64,000 nucleotides of DNA from Limnohabitans planktonicus II-D5 (GTDB lineage: Bacteria; Pseudomonadota; Gammaproteobacteria; Burkholderiales; Burkholderiaceae_C), in NCBI RefSeq assembly GCF_001270065.2, contig NZ_LFYT02000005.1:212191-276190 (forward strand). Direction: 5' to 3'. Shown here piece after piece: positions 1 to 9,779 of the stretch (its first letter is position 1; each line of letters starts with the position of its first letter). Position numbers and translations under genes: made by a program. The notes beneath the pieces are model-generated. The model saw only the letters and a program-made list of their open reading frames with translations. It ran no database searches and had not been told where the DNA came from.

Positions 1-1545
1 TACACCGCAGGCACCTTTGCCTTCAAGCGCGAAGGCGAAGACCCGACCCGCATGTTCGCCGGTGAAGGCGACCCCTTCCGCACCAACCGCCGCTTCAAGT
101 TGGTGAGCGAAGGCCTGCCCGCCAAGCGCCTGTCCACCGCGTTTGACTCGGTCACGCTGTACGGCAACGACCCCGACCTGCGTCCGGACATCTACGGCAA
201 GATCGGCAATTCGGGCGTGAACGTGGCCACGCTCGACGACATGAAGGTGTTGTACTCGGGCTTTGACCTGTGCAACCCCACCACCTCGGTGTCGATGACC
301 ATCAACGGTCCCGCGCCGTCGATCCTGGCCATGTTCATGAACACGGCCATTGACCAAAATCTCGACAAGTTCAAGCTTGAGAACGGCCGCGAGCCCACCG
401 AAACCGAAGCTGCCAAGATCCGCGAATGGGTACTGGCCAATGTGCGCGGCACGGTGCAGGCCGACATCCTGAAAGAAGACCAGGGCCAGAACACCTGCAT
501 CTTCTCGACCGAGTTTTCATTGAAAGTGATGGGCGACATCGCGCAGTATTTTGTGCACCACGACGTGCGCAATTTCTACTCCGTGTCCATCAGCGGTTAC
601 CACATCGCCGAAGCCGGGGCCAACCCGATCAGCCAGTTGGCCTTCACGCTCTCCAACGGTTTCACCTTTGTCGAAGCGTATTTGGCGCGTGGCATGCACA
701 TCGACGATTTCGCGCCCAATTTGTCGTTCTTCTTCAGCAACGGCATGGACCCCGAGTACACCGTCATGGGCCGTGTGGCACGCCGCATCTGGGCGGTGGC
801 CATGAAAGAGAAATACGGCGCGAACGAACGCAGCCAAAAACTCAAGTACCACATCCAGACTTCGGGTCGCTCGCTGCACGCTCAAGAGATCCAGTTCAAT
901 GACATCCGCACCACGCTGCAAGCGCTGATTGCGATCTACGACAACTGCAACAGCCTGCACACCAACGCGTTTGACGAAGCCATCACCACGCCCACCGAAG
1001 ACTCGGTGCGCCGCGCCATGGCGATCCAGATGATCATCAACCGCGAGTGGGGCTTGGCCAAGAACGAAAATCCGAGCCAAGGTGCCTTCATCATCGAAGA
1101 GCTGACCGAGTTGCTGGAAGAAGCCGTGTTGGCCGAGTTTGAAAAGATCGCCGAGCGCGGCGGTGTGCTGGGCGCGATGGAAACCGGCTACCAGCGCGGC
1201 AAGATCCAAGACGAGTCCATGCACTACGAGATGCTCAAGCACACCGGCGAGCTGCCCATCATCGGCGTCAACACCTTCCGCAACCCCAAAGGTGACGCGG
1301 TCATGGAAACACTGGAGCTGGCCCGCTCGACCGAGGAAGAAAAACAATCGCAACTCCAGCGCCTGCATGACTTCCACGCCCAACACGCCGCCGAATCGCC
1401 CGCCATGCTCAATCGTTTGCAGCAAACCGTGATCGACAACGGCAACGTGTTTGAGGTGCTGATGGACGCGGTGCGTGTGTGCTCGCTCGGTCAGATCACC
1501 AACGCCTTGTTTGAGGTGGGTGGGCAGTACCGACGCAATATGTGA
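1..1545 (+). CDS. icmF: Fused isobutyryl-CoA mutase (IcmF-type), C-terminal part
   Basis: The open frame enters from the left edge and encodes about 514 residues of an acyl-CoA mutase large domain (TIM barrel plus C-terminal region). Seen: the conserved block with [12 protein letters not shown], the [11 protein letters not shown] segment and the [13 protein letters not shown] stretch typical of the methylmalonyl/isobutyryl-CoA mutase superfamily. In IcmF the B12-binding and G-protein chaperone domains lie N-terminal to this part, which is outside the window, so the fusion is inferred from resemblance of the mutase domain. The enzyme would interconvert isobutyryl-CoA and n-butyryl-CoA with adenosylcobalamin. 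The stop overlaps the ATG of the next gene by 4 bases. A stand-alone methylmalonyl-CoA mutase-like protein is the main alternative. Confidence 0.75.
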   Translation, partial: YTAGTFAFKREGEDPTRMFAGEGDPFRTNRRFKLVSEGLPAKRLSTAFDSVTLYGNDPDLRPDIYGKIGNSGVNVATLDDMKVLYSGFDLCNPTTSVSMTINGPAPSILAMFMNTAIDQNLDKFKLENGREPTETEAAKIREWVLANVRGTVQADILKEDQGQNTCIFSTEFSLKVMGDIAQYFVHHDVRNFYSVSISGYHIAEAGANPISQLAFTLSNGFTFVEAYLARGMHIDDFAPNLSFFFSNGMDPEYTVMGRVARRIWAVAMKEKYGANERSQKLKYHIQTSGRSLHAQEIQFNDIRTTLQALIAIYDNCNSLHTNAFDEAITTPTEDSVRRAMAIQMIINREWGLAKNENPSQGAFIIEELTELLEEAVLAEFEKIAERGGVLGAMETGYQRGKIQDESMHYEMLKHTGELPIIGVNTFRNPKGDAVMETLELARSTEEEKQSQLQRLHDFHAQHAAESPAMLNRLQQTVIDNGNVFEVLMDAVRVCSLGQITNALFEVGGQYRRNM

Positions 1546-2801
1546 TGAGGAATAAGCAAGCCATGGTCCAACTTCACCGCATGCTGGCCATGGGCTTGCT
1601 GCTCTTTGTGGGATGTGCGCAGGCAGAAACACCCGCCTTTCTGGCGGAGCGGGAAAAAAACTTCCCTTCGCCCAGCGCCGCCAAGGATTACCAAACCTTT
1701 GCTCCGGTCAGGGTGGCCACGTTTTCCAATTGGGCCAAGTACTTCAGCTCATGCACCATTGAGCCGGGACCACACAGTCGCAGCTTGGCGCAAGGGCAGC
1801 TGCCCCGCCCGCTGAGTTATTCAAGGTTCCCTATTGGCGGGACCCGAACCCTGGATGACTTTGTCGATGCCTACCCGGTCACCTCCTTGATTGCAGCGCA
1901 AGCAGACAAGATTTTGGAGGAGCGCTACCCGCGCATGCGCTTACCTTCAGACAAGTTTGCGTCTTTTTCAATGGCCAAATCCATCACCAGTTTGTTGGTA
2001 GGCATTGCACTCGATGAAGGCAAGATCGCTTCATTGGACGACCCGGCCAGCAAGTATGTGCCCGCGATTGCAGACTCGGCTTATGGCGCGATCAGCCTTC
2101 GTCATCTGCTGCGCATGAGCTCAGGCATGAACTACAGCGAAAACTATTCCGGCCGCGATGACAATGCGCGCATGCAGGGTTATCTGGAGTCACAAGGCTC
2201 GATCGTTGCCATCAATGTCTTCAAGGGCAAACCCTTTCACACGCCGGGCAGCAAATTCAACTATGCAGGCATCGAATCCATCGTACTGAATCAGGTGGTC
2301 GCTCACGCCACAGGGCAGCCCATCTGCCAGTACATGCAGGAAAAAATTTGGGGCCCCATGGGTGCCCAAGACAGCGGAACATGGCAACTGGACGGCGCTG
2401 GTCAGGCCATGGGCCAAATGGGCTTTGCGGCCACAGCCAGAGACTGGGTGCGCCTTGGACTGATGATCGTCAATGATGGCAAAGTCGGCGACAGGCAAGT
2501 CATCTCAAAGTCGTATCTGGATGAAGCCACGCGCATGAGCGCTCAACCCGAACACTTTCATAAAGGCAATGGGGTCAATCGTCTTTATGGCTATGGCTAC
2601 CAATTCTGGCTGCTCGGCGAGAGCCAGCCGGTCATGCTGGGGGTTTTTGGTCAACACCTGTTCTTGGATCGCAGCCGCAAAGCCGTTCTTTTGATCACCA
2701 GCGCATGGCCCAGCACGCTCATGCCTCTTTATTCCATGAATTACAGCCGCTTGTTTGAAGCTTTTACCGACAGTCTGGATACGCCGCCCATCAAGCCTTG
2801 A
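1542..2801 (+). CDS. Serine hydrolase, beta-lactamase/class C-like fold
   Basis: A 419-residue secreted protein of the beta-lactamase-related (EstB/AmpC-like) serine hydrolase family. Seen: an N-terminal hydrophobic signal ([13 protein letters not shown]) with a probable cleavage site at AQA-E, and the SxxK nucleophile motif SMAKS near residue 143, followed by a typical helix ([15 protein letters not shown]). FNYAGIE near residue 242 takes the place of the usual YxN motif. The substrate cannot be told; the family includes carboxylesterases and penicillin-binding-like proteins rather than only true beta-lactamases. An in-frame ATG a few codons downstream (AMVQLHRM) is an equally good start. 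The 4-base overlap with the mutase gene suggests translational coupling. Confidence 0.8.
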   Translation: MMRNKQAMVQLHRMLAMGLLLFVGCAQAETPAFLAEREKNFPSPSAAKDYQTFAPVRVATFSNWAKYFSSCTIEPGPHSRSLAQGQLPRPLSYSRFPIGGTRTLDDFVDAYPVTSLIAAQADKILEERYPRMRLPSDKFASFSMAKSITSLLVGIALDEGKIASLDDPASKYVPAIADSAYGAISLRHLLRMSSGMNYSENYSGRDDNARMQGYLESQGSIVAINVFKGKPFHTPGSKFNYAGIESIVLNQVVAHATGQPICQYMQEKIWGPMGAQDSGTWQLDGAGQAMGQMGFAATARDWVRLGLMIVNDGKVGDRQVISKSYLDEATRMSAQPEHFHKGNGVNRLYGYGYQFWLLGESQPVMLGVFGQHLFLDRSRKAVLLITSAWPSTLMPLYSMNYSRLFEAFTDSLDTPPIKP

Positions 2802-2920
2802 ACACACCCCAACAAGAGCCCAGTTTTCGCCCAAACTTATCGGACTGACCGTCTGACCTGCAAAACCAGGCCACATGGGTACACACAAGGCGGGCATGCC
2901 CAGTGTCACGCCACCCAAGA

Positions 2921-2948
2921 AAAAAGCCCCGCAGTGCCGGGGCTTTTT
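2921..2948. terminator. Bidirectional rho-independent terminator
   Basis: A GC-rich stem (AGCCCCG...CGGGGCT) with loop CAGTGC-like sequence, flanked by A5 on the left and T5 on the right. It lies between the convergent serine hydrolase and PhoX genes and can serve both. Confidence 0.85.
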
Positions 2949-2968
2949 GTGGGCTTCTGCAGGCTTAT

Positions 2969-5119
2969 TTAAACGGCGATGGTCCCGCCGTCTTTACGGG
3001 TCACCACAAACGTGGCCGAGCGTGGGCGCTTGGTCGACGCCGCATGGGTCTGGGTATCCGGCCAAGCGCTGTTTGGATTTGCCAGCGTTCCATCTTCCCC
3101 TGGGTGCTGCACGTTGCAAAACATGGTTTTGCCATCGGGCGTGACGACAACACCCGTGATCTCGCAATCCTTAGGTCCCACCAGGAAACGGCGCACTGTA
3201 TTTTCTGTTGCGTTGGCACCTTTGATGGTCTGCGTACCACCCACTGCAATGGCTTTGCCACCGTCGCCCACTTTGCCAGGCACAGCAGCCAGCATCATGC
3301 AGTTGGTCACATCGGTGTAGGCGCCGTCATCGGTCTGGATCCAGAGCATGCCGCGGTGATCAAAGTACAAACCATCTGGGCTGGAGAAGTCGTTGACTGC
3401 TGTCAAACCTGACAGGTTGACATTGGCTGCGGCATCGTTTTCTGCGCCGAACAAATAGATGTCCCATGCAAATTTGGTGGCTGCCACGCTGCCAGCATCT
3501 TCTTTCCAACGAATGATGTGTCCATTGGGGTTGCTTTTGTTGCCTTCGCCATCGTCATAAAAACGTGGGTTAGCCGCATCGGGCTTGGCTTGGCGACCGG
3601 TGAGTGCAGCCGTGGAGGCTGGATCGACGCGATTGGATGAGTTGTTGTTCGTGAGGGTCATGTAGACCTCACCGTTCAATGGGTTCACAGCACCCCACTC
3701 AGGACGGTCCATCTTGGTGGCGCCCAGGCTATCGGCTGCCAAGCGGGTATTGATCACCACATCACCCTGATTGGCGAAAGCGAACAAGGCATTGTTGGCG
3801 TCCAAGCCGTTTTTACCGAAAGTCAGTTCCAACCAAGTGCCTGTGCCGTCGGCGCTGAACTTGGCCACATACAAAGTGCCTTCGTCCAAGTACTTGGCAC
3901 CTGCCGCCAAACCCCCATTGACATCCTTGGGGTCCCACAAAGCCTTGGAGACAAACTTGTAGATGTATTCGTTGCGAGCGTCATCGCCTTGGTACATCAC
4001 GATGGGCTGCCCCACAACGGCGGGGGCTGGCCATGCGCCTTCGTGGTTGAAGCGGCCCAGGGCCGTGCGCTTGGCAGGGACAGAAGTGTTGTTGAACGGA
4101 TCGATTTCGACCACCCAACCAAAGTTGTTGGCCGTGTTGCGGTAATCATCCGCTGCCGTCGCGCCGACGACAGAAGAGGTCCAACGGGCAAACAAGTCAT
4201 CCGTACCGGGAGTGTCCCAACCATAGGGGTTTTTGCGGTTTTCCGTCAAGCCATACCGGTTCAAAGAAGCCACATCTTTGGCTACGCGTTTGGCGTTATC
4301 GCCTGCAGCACGGCCCACCACGTTCAACCAATTCTCCTCGCAGGTCAAGTAAGTGCCCCAAGGGGTGTAGCCATTGGCGCAGTTGTTGTTGGTACCACGT
4401 GTCTTGGTGCCATCAGCAGAAAATTTGGTTTTGAGCCACTCATTGCCCTTGGCTGGACCAGAGAAAGTCATTTCAGTGGCCGAAGTGATGCGGCGGTTGA
4501 ATTTGGAGCCACGCACCATGGTCATGTCGTTGCCGGTGCTGCGCTTGACTTCTGCAACGCTCACGCCGTGGGCGTAGATTTCTTTTTCCACTTCGCTGGC
4601 CACGCGGGCAGCACCCGCTGTTCGGCCGGCGGGGTGCATCACGTAAGGCGAGACCACATATTCGTGGTTCACACACAGCAAACCACGGTCGGAGCGGTTG
4701 GCATCGTATTTGCCGTCTTCGGTCAGGCCGAAGTAATACATGCCGTCGTGGCCATCGCCGATGCGGCGGTTGTAGGAGTCGGCCGTCTCAGAGCCATTGT
4801 TTTGCCAAGATGAGTCGGCATAGTGCATGGGGTCACCCAGGGCATGCAGGATGCTCACTTGGTAGCCTTCAGGTACCGTGACCACGTCATTTTTGTTCTT
4901 GGCGACAGCGGCAAACCCCAGCGCCAAAGGAGTTACGGGTGAAGATGAATCACCCCCGCAAGCGCTCAGACCCAGACCACCCAGCAAAGCCGTGGCGGTG
5001 ACACCCACGCCGCCCTTGAGCGTTTGGCGGCGGCTCAAACGGATCGCCAGCAAGTCATTCATGTGCAAGTTGGGCGATGGGTTGACGATCGCGTTGTCGT
5101 CGTATTCATTGTGCTGCAA
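2969..5119 (-). CDS. phoX: PhoX-type alkaline phosphatase (DUF839), Tat-exported
   Basis: 716 residues, the usual size for PhoX-family phosphatases, which release phosphate from phosphomonoesters in the periplasm with calcium/iron cofactors. Seen: twin-arginine motif SRRQTLK at residues 29-35, a hydrophobic stretch and LSAC-G at 51-55 that looks like a lipobox, so it may be a Tat lipoprotein. The DUF839 body contains the conserved GTYLTCEENW segment, NHEYV, and FNHEGAW. The gene is monocistronic: a terminator follows it and an AT-rich 300-base region precedes it. In this family expression is normally PhoB-controlled; I could not find a convincing Pho box upstream. Confidence 0.88.
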   Translation of the reverse strand: MQHNEYDDNAIVNPSPNLHMNDLLAIRLSRRQTLKGGVGVTATALLGGLGLSACGGDSSSPVTPLALGFAAVAKNKNDVVTVPEGYQVSILHALGDPMHYADSSWQNNGSETADSYNRRIGDGHDGMYYFGLTEDGKYDANRSDRGLLCVNHEYVVSPYVMHPAGRTAGAARVASEVEKEIYAHGVSVAEVKRSTGNDMTMVRGSKFNRRITSATEMTFSGPAKGNEWLKTKFSADGTKTRGTNNNCANGYTPWGTYLTCEENWLNVVGRAAGDNAKRVAKDVASLNRYGLTENRKNPYGWDTPGTDDLFARWTSSVVGATAADDYRNTANNFGWVVEIDPFNNTSVPAKRTALGRFNHEGAWPAPAVVGQPIVMYQGDDARNEYIYKFVSKALWDPKDVNGGLAAGAKYLDEGTLYVAKFSADGTGTWLELTFGKNGLDANNALFAFANQGDVVINTRLAADSLGATKMDRPEWGAVNPLNGEVYMTLTNNNSSNRVDPASTAALTGRQAKPDAANPRFYDDGEGNKSNPNGHIIRWKEDAGSVAATKFAWDIYLFGAENDAAANVNLSGLTAVNDFSSPDGLYFDHRGMLWIQTDDGAYTDVTNCMMLAAVPGKVGDGGKAIAVGGTQTIKGANATENTVRRFLVGPKDCEITGVVVTPDGKTMFCNVQHPGEDGTLANPNSAWPDTQTHAASTKRPRSATFVVTRKDGGTIAV

Positions 5120-5426
5120 AGCATTCTCCGAGTTGTTGAAGTCGTTTAATGTCTCAGCACTTAGTTACAGATTTATTAAATAAAGACCACCTAATAACAA
5201 TTAAATTTATACGTTTACGGGTATTGACCGCAAAACATGGCTGCAGAAAAGTTCTCGAGTTTCCATCGCGTCACCAGAAGTCTTTGACCCTGTCAAAGCG
5301 ACTGCACACCTCCCATGCAGGCGCTGCGCCCTGCGCGCAATGGGCGTGGCACTCGCCCTGATCACGCATCGTGCCCAAGCGTGCATGCTCCCTCGACGAA
5401 TCCCCACAGCTGTGGGAAGGTGGCCG
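5120..5426. other. AT-rich intergenic region upstream of phoX
   Basis: Non-coding stretch between phoX (start 5119, minus) and the M48 protease (stop 5427, minus). The part at about 5140-5230 is clearly richer in A/T than its surroundings (runs such as TTATTAAATAAAG) and probably holds the phoX promoter. No repeat, RNA gene or convincing operator was recognised. Confidence 0.5.
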
Positions 5427-6431
5427 TCAACAGGCCGATGCGCGACTGAATTGGCGGATGCGTTCAGCGGTGCCCGGGTGGCTGTCCAGCATACCGGTCT
5501 CGCCGGGGCGCTTGTCCAAGCGTTGCAGGATGTCGGCAAAGCGTTGGGGCGACACGCAGACGCTTTGCAGCCAATGCAAGGCGAAGTCATCGGCTTCACG
5601 CTCCATGCTCCGTGAATAGCCAGTTTGCAGCAGCAAAGCAGGCAAACCCGCAGCCATATCGGACACGCTGCTCACATCACCGGTAATGGCCACCAAAATC
5701 AAACCGGCACCCAGCGACTGAAGCGACAAGCGCAAACCATGCCGTTCATGAACATGGCCCAACTCATGCGCCAGCACGGCCAGGGTTTCTTCGTCGTGCC
5801 CGGCCAGCAAGACCAGCTCATCCGTGACCACCACTGTCCCGCCGGGCAGCGCCATGGCATTGGCTCCGATGCGTTTGCCTTGTCGAAACAAGAGCTTGTA
5901 AGGTGGGCAACTTGTGCGCGCGCACAAGTCCTGCAACTGCTGCGCCAAGGCCTGCTGCCGCTGCTCAGGCAATTTGGAGGGGGCCAGCATCACGCCATCC
6001 AGCACTTGCAGGGTTTGGTCTGCGACGATCTGCACCAGCGCATCCGGCAAGACAGCGGCAACGACCTTGGCAGCTGCTGGCACGCCCCAGCGCAAGCCTG
6101 AAAACACCAAGGCACAGGCCACCAGCAAAGCCCCCAGTGCATAGAGCATGCGCCCTTCCAGCACCCGCGCCCAGCGCTCCAGACCCACGCCACCAGCCTG
6201 CGCCCAGTGCGTCCCCAAGGAACGGTCGTGCACGCGAAAAAAACCGCCGTCGCTCAGATGAACGAGGGCATGGGTCTGCCCCACAGCAGGGTCCCAGCGC
6301 AACTTCTCCAGCGGGGCTGACCCGGCCATGGCGTCGGAAGACCAATGCAGCTGACCCTGGCTGATCGTCAGCTGCACCACATGGCCGCGAGCACTGAGGC
6401 CATCAAAATAATCAGCCTCAAAGACACTCAC
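5427..6431 (-). CDS. M48-family membrane metalloprotease
   Basis: 334-residue zinc protease of the M48 (Ste24/BepA-like) family. Seen: zinc motif HELGH at residues 222-226, a downstream EADDFALHW segment near residue 284 supplying the third zinc ligand, and one hydrophobic segment at about 96-112 that probably anchors it in the inner membrane with the catalytic domain outside. The N-terminal ~90 residues (beta-rich, no recognised domain) precede the TM. Its ATG overlaps the end of the DUF898 gene by 4 bases, so the two form an operon; this pairing of a DUF898 (YjgN-like) membrane protein with an M48 protease suggests a joint role in membrane-protein quality control (inference). Confidence 0.85.
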   Translation of the reverse strand: MSVFEADYFDGLSARGHVVQLTISQGQLHWSSDAMAGSAPLEKLRWDPAVGQTHALVHLSDGGFFRVHDRSLGTHWAQAGGVGLERWARVLEGRMLYALGALLVACALVFSGLRWGVPAAAKVVAAVLPDALVQIVADQTLQVLDGVMLAPSKLPEQRQQALAQQLQDLCARTSCPPYKLLFRQGKRIGANAMALPGGTVVVTDELVLLAGHDEETLAVLAHELGHVHERHGLRLSLQSLGAGLILVAITGDVSSVSDMAAGLPALLLQTGYSRSMEREADDFALHWLQSVCVSPQRFADILQRLDKRPGETGMLDSHPGTAERIRQFSRASAC

Positions 6432-7498
6432 AGGAAACCCGTGCCAACAGCCAATGCATCGGCCATCTCAGACCCTGTTGCCCCCGGGGCTTGCAGTCGC
6501 GAGCCGGTGAAGATGTCCAAGGCTTGGGCTGATTGCACCGTCAACTGCGCTGCGCGGTAGCGGGCCAGACGAACCCGCGCCCAAGGGTAAAAAAGTCCCA
6601 AGGTGATGGCCATGAGGAACACGTTGGAGACAAAAATCCAGATCAGGCTGCGTGCGCGCAAACGGCTTTCAAAACCCACCGCACCCAATGAACTGGGGTT
6701 GAAATACAGATTGCCGATGCGGGCCATGACATAGCCGCCAATCATCAGCATGGCGCCGTAGAACAGCACCACCGCCACACCCACCAGACTGGCGCCCAGC
6801 ACAGGGTTGGAAACCACGCTCCAGGCGCCCACACCGATTAAGGCCACAGGCACCAACAGCATGGCCAGCGCGATCAGATAAACGCGCCAGAACTGTTTGT
6901 GCTGCCCCTGGTACTGGGCGGCCGTATCACCAAAGCGGGTGTGTGCAATCACAAATCGGACCTGGCGATAGCTCATGTAGGGCAGGATCAGGCCGAGCGT
7001 GAAGGGCAGCAGCAGTGGCAGCAACACATACACCATGGCCGCCTCTTTCACGCCGCCCGTGAAATCAAAACGAATGCCTCGATAAGCACTCATGCGGGCA
7101 TTGAAACGCAAACCGGCCACCACCAGCCAAGGTGTCGCTATGAACAGCGCCACCATGATCGCCACAGCCAAGGCAGGCATGAAATGGCTGGACAGGGCGT
7201 AAACCACCATGACGGCCAAGGCGATCAAACGCCCCTTGAGCAACTGCATGGGGGTGGCCAGATAGGTGAAAGGCTGCCCATCCAGCACGGTGTGACCATA
7301 AAACCAGCGCTGGGTGCGCACTTTGGCCCATGCCGAATAGATGCCCACGGTCACGATGCTCAACAGGATGTTGACAATCCAGATTTTGAAATATTCGCTG
7401 CCGCGACCGGTGAAACTCAATGGATACGATTTGCTGTCTGACACAAAAACCCCCGCATTGCGCAATGTGAATGATGAAGGATGGCGATTGTGCGTCAT
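6428..7498 (-). CDS. DUF898 (YjgN-like) polytopic membrane protein
   Basis: About 356 residues beginning MTHNRHPSS; the frame stays open far upstream but that extension runs antisense to the AMP nucleosidase gene and is not credible. Seen: family hallmark YFKIWIVNILLSIVTVGIYSAWAKVR near the N-terminus, repeated in related form near the C-terminus (VFLMAITLGLFYPWARVR), with several other hydrophobic segments between, the internal duplication typical of DUF898. Function is unknown. It is translationally coupled to the following M48 protease gene and diverges from the AMP nucleosidase gene, so the roughly 110 bases between them carry both promoters. Confidence 0.82.
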   Translation of the reverse strand: MTHNRHPSSFTLRNAGVFVSDSKSYPLSFTGRGSEYFKIWIVNILLSIVTVGIYSAWAKVRTQRWFYGHTVLDGQPFTYLATPMQLLKGRLIALAVMVVYALSSHFMPALAVAIMVALFIATPWLVVAGLRFNARMSAYRGIRFDFTGGVKEAAMVYVLLPLLLPFTLGLILPYMSYRQVRFVIAHTRFGDTAAQYQGQHKQFWRVYLIALAMLLVPVALIGVGAWSVVSNPVLGASLVGVAVVLFYGAMLMIGGYVMARIGNLYFNPSSLGAVGFESRLRARSLIWIFVSNVFLMAITLGLFYPWARVRLARYRAAQLTVQSAQALDIFTGSRLQAPGATGSEMADALAVGTGFL

Positions 7499-7609
7499 AA
7501 AAATGCATTCTTTAATGCTCATTCCAAGAAATACGCTTGGTATGTGGACCTGCGAGGAAGCGACAGTGCCGTCACAGGCCCAGTCCCCAAGCCCGGGCAC
7601 AATGGCTGC

Positions 7610-9106
7610 ATGCAAAGACCTATTCCATTCATCGCCCCCGAAGTGTTTGACAGCGCCGATGCCGCCCTGAAGCGGGTGCAGGCCATCTACGAACAAAGCC
7701 TGAGTCACCTGCGCGACGCCATGCGCCGTTATGTGGCGGGCGAGCCCATGATCGACAAAGTGCGGGCTTGCTACCCCTTTGTGCGGCTGCAGACCACCAC
7801 CGGATGGACGCCCCCCAAGAGCCTGGAAACCGAATGGCTGAGTTACGGCTTTGTGGCCACCGCCGGACGCTACGAAACCACACTCACACGCCCCGACCTG
7901 TTTGCGGTGTATCTGCGCCAGCAGTTTGCACTGCTGCTGGCCAACCATGACGTGGCGCTGGAGGTGGGCACCAGCCTGTTGCCCATACCGGTGCATTTTT
8001 CCTTCGCCGAAAACGACCACATCGAAGGCGTGATGAGCACCGAGCGCCGCGCCCAGATGCGCGAGGTGTTTGACCTGCCCGACCTGACTGCCATGGACGA
8101 CGGCATTGCCAACGGCACCTACGAGCCAGCGCCGGGTCAGCCTGCGCCGCTGTCGCTGTTCACCGCGCCACGCATCGACTACTCGCTGCACCGACTGCGC
8201 CACTACTGCGGCACGAACCCGGTGCATTTCCAGAACTTTGTGCTGTTCACCAATTACCAGTTCTATATTGACGAATTCATTGCGCTGGGCCGCGCCGAGA
8301 TGGCCAAAGCCGACAGCCCCTATGTGGCCTTTGTGGAGCCTGGCAACGTGGTCACGCGCCGCGTGGGCCTGAGTGCTCAGCCCGAGGATGCGCTGGGCAC
8401 GGCCCCGCCACGTCTGCCGCAAATGCCCGGCTACCACCTGGTGCGCGAAGACCACAGCGGCATCACCATGGTCAACATCGGCGTGGGTCCGGCCAATGCG
8501 AAGACCATCACCGACCACATCGCGGTGCTGCGCCCCCACACCTGGCTGATGCTGGGCCACTGCGCGGGCCTGCGCACCACGCAGCAGCTGGGCGACTATG
8601 TGCTGGCACACGCCTATGTGCGCGAGGACCATGTGCTTGACGAAGAACTCCCCCTGTGGGTGCCGATTCCGGCGCTGGCCGAGATCCAGGTGGCACTTGA
8701 ACGTGCGGTTTCCGAAGTCACAGGTTGTCATGGTGCGGACCTCAAACGCCTCATGCGCACCGGTACCGTGGCCAGCACCGACAACCGCAACTGGGAACTG
8801 CTGCCCGACAACACCCCACAGCGGCGCTTTAGCCAAAGCCGCGCCGTCGCGCTCGACATGGAAAGCGCCACCATTGCCGCCAACGGCTTTCGCTTTCGCG
8901 TGCCCTATGGCACCTTGCTGTGCGTGAGCGACAAGCCGCTGCACGGCGAGATCAAGCTGCCTGGCATGGCCAACCACTTTTACCGAGAACGGGTCAACCA
9001 GCACCTGCAGATCGGCATCCGGGCCCTGGAGTTGCTGCGCGCCGCAGGCCCTGCCCAGCTGCACAGCCGCAAACTGCGCAGCTTTGCCGAGGTGGCTTTC
9101 CAGTAA
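7610..9106 (+). CDS. amn: AMP nucleosidase
   Basis: 498 residues from ATG 7610 (MQRPIPF), close to E. coli Amn (484). The enzyme hydrolyses AMP to adenine and ribose 5-phosphate and helps set the adenylate pool. Seen: an N-terminal Amn-specific domain (residues ~1-180) followed by a nucleoside-phosphorylase-like domain containing the MLGHCAGL segment and the late VALDMESATIAANGFRFRVP block with the catalytic-type acidic residues (DMES). An upstream in-frame ATG at 7481 would overlap the divergent DUF898 start, so the later start is preferred. Single gene; repeats follow it. Confidence 0.92.
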   Translation: MQRPIPFIAPEVFDSADAALKRVQAIYEQSLSHLRDAMRRYVAGEPMIDKVRACYPFVRLQTTTGWTPPKSLETEWLSYGFVATAGRYETTLTRPDLFAVYLRQQFALLLANHDVALEVGTSLLPIPVHFSFAENDHIEGVMSTERRAQMREVFDLPDLTAMDDGIANGTYEPAPGQPAPLSLFTAPRIDYSLHRLRHYCGTNPVHFQNFVLFTNYQFYIDEFIALGRAEMAKADSPYVAFVEPGNVVTRRVGLSAQPEDALGTAPPRLPQMPGYHLVREDHSGITMVNIGVGPANAKTITDHIAVLRPHTWLMLGHCAGLRTTQQLGDYVLAHAYVREDHVLDEELPLWVPIPALAEIQVALERAVSEVTGCHGADLKRLMRTGTVASTDNRNWELLPDNTPQRRFSQSRAVALDMESATIAANGFRFRVPYGTLLCVSDKPLHGEIKLPGMANHFYRERVNQHLQIGIRALELLRAAGPAQLHSRKLRSFAEVAFQ

Positions 9107-9142
9107 GCCTGGCTCACAGCTGAGCAGCTTGCAAGCGCACAT

Positions 9143-9168
9143 GTCGGACTCTGCCAGTGCCGACCTGC
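9143..9168 (-). repeat. Solitary REP (GTCGG/CCGAC hairpin)
   Basis: A single degenerate copy of the REP hairpin described in the arrays below (outer stem GTCGG/CCGAC, inner stem ACTC-like), in inverted orientation. Its partner appears to lie at 9745-9768, with the CGTCATTGCGAG-type repeats in between. Confidence 0.65.
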
Positions 9169-9208
9169 GGGAAACTACAGGCATCACCGGTTAACACACG
9201 CAATTTCC

Positions 9209-9690
9209 CGTCATTGCGAGGAGTTTGCGACGCGGCAATCCAGCAACGGCGCACGCAATGACGGCGTGAAGGAGCAATGACAGGGTTGCGTGGTTCCCGT
9301 CATTGCGAGGAGCCTGCGACGCGGCAATCCAGCAACGGCGCACGCCACAAGCTCTAGCACCAACTCGACCACAGCATCTGGATTGCCACGCTACGCTCGC
9401 AATGACGGAATAGAGGACTCGGGATGACGGACTGAGAGGATCGCAATGACGGAGTGAGGGATTGCAATGAAAAAGCTGCGTGTTTTCCGTCATTGCCAGC
9501 AACCCGCTTCCCGTCATTGCGAGGAGCCTGCGACGCGGCAATCCAGCAACGACGCACGCCATCAACTCCAGCACCAACTCGACCACAGCATCTGGATTGC
9601 CACGCTACGCTCGCAATGACGGAATAGAGGACTCGGAATGACGGACTGAAGGACTCGCAATGACGGAGTGCGGGGATCGCAATGACGGAG
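9209..9690. repeat. Cluster of CGTCATTGCGAG / CTCGCAATGACG elements
   Basis: Several MITE-like inverted-repeat units. Left ends read CGTCATTGCGAGGAG then CCTGCGACGCGGCAATCCAG; right ends read CTGGATTGCCACGC then TACGCTCGCAATGACG. At least two near-identical units (9299-9408 and 9510-9622) are separated by short GCAATGACGGA fragments at about 20-base spacing. No ORF here is credible. The same family recurs at 16.7 kb and 25.6 kb. It occupies the gap between amn and gshB. Confidence 0.85.
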
Positions 9691-9744
9691 TTAGAGGACG
9701 CCATGACGAAAAAGGGCGCAATGTACGAGCGGAGGGGGCAACGC

Positions 9745-9768
9745 CGGGGCCTTCGACCTCCGACCTAC
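9745..9768 (+). repeat. Solitary REP half abutting gshB
   Basis: Right-hand REP variant (GGGGCCTTCGACC then TCCGACCTAC). It ends 11 bases before the gshB ATG, and its last bases plus the following AAT give TACAAT (9766-9771), a good -10-like hexamer. Confidence 0.6.
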
Positions 9769-9779
9769 AATGCACAGTT

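Noticed and set aside
5140..5175. Possible Pho box (CTGTAAC...) upstream of phoX
   Set aside because: Only one half-site resembles CTGTCAT and the 11-base spacing is not kept.
5207..5599. Frame of 130 codons overlapping the M48 protease 3' end on the same strand
   Set aside because: Most of it is the M48 gene read in another frame, with no family features.
7499..9187. Upstream extension of the DUF898 frame by about 560 codons
   Set aside because: It is antisense to the AMP nucleosidase gene; the DUF898 homology begins at the ATG at 7498.
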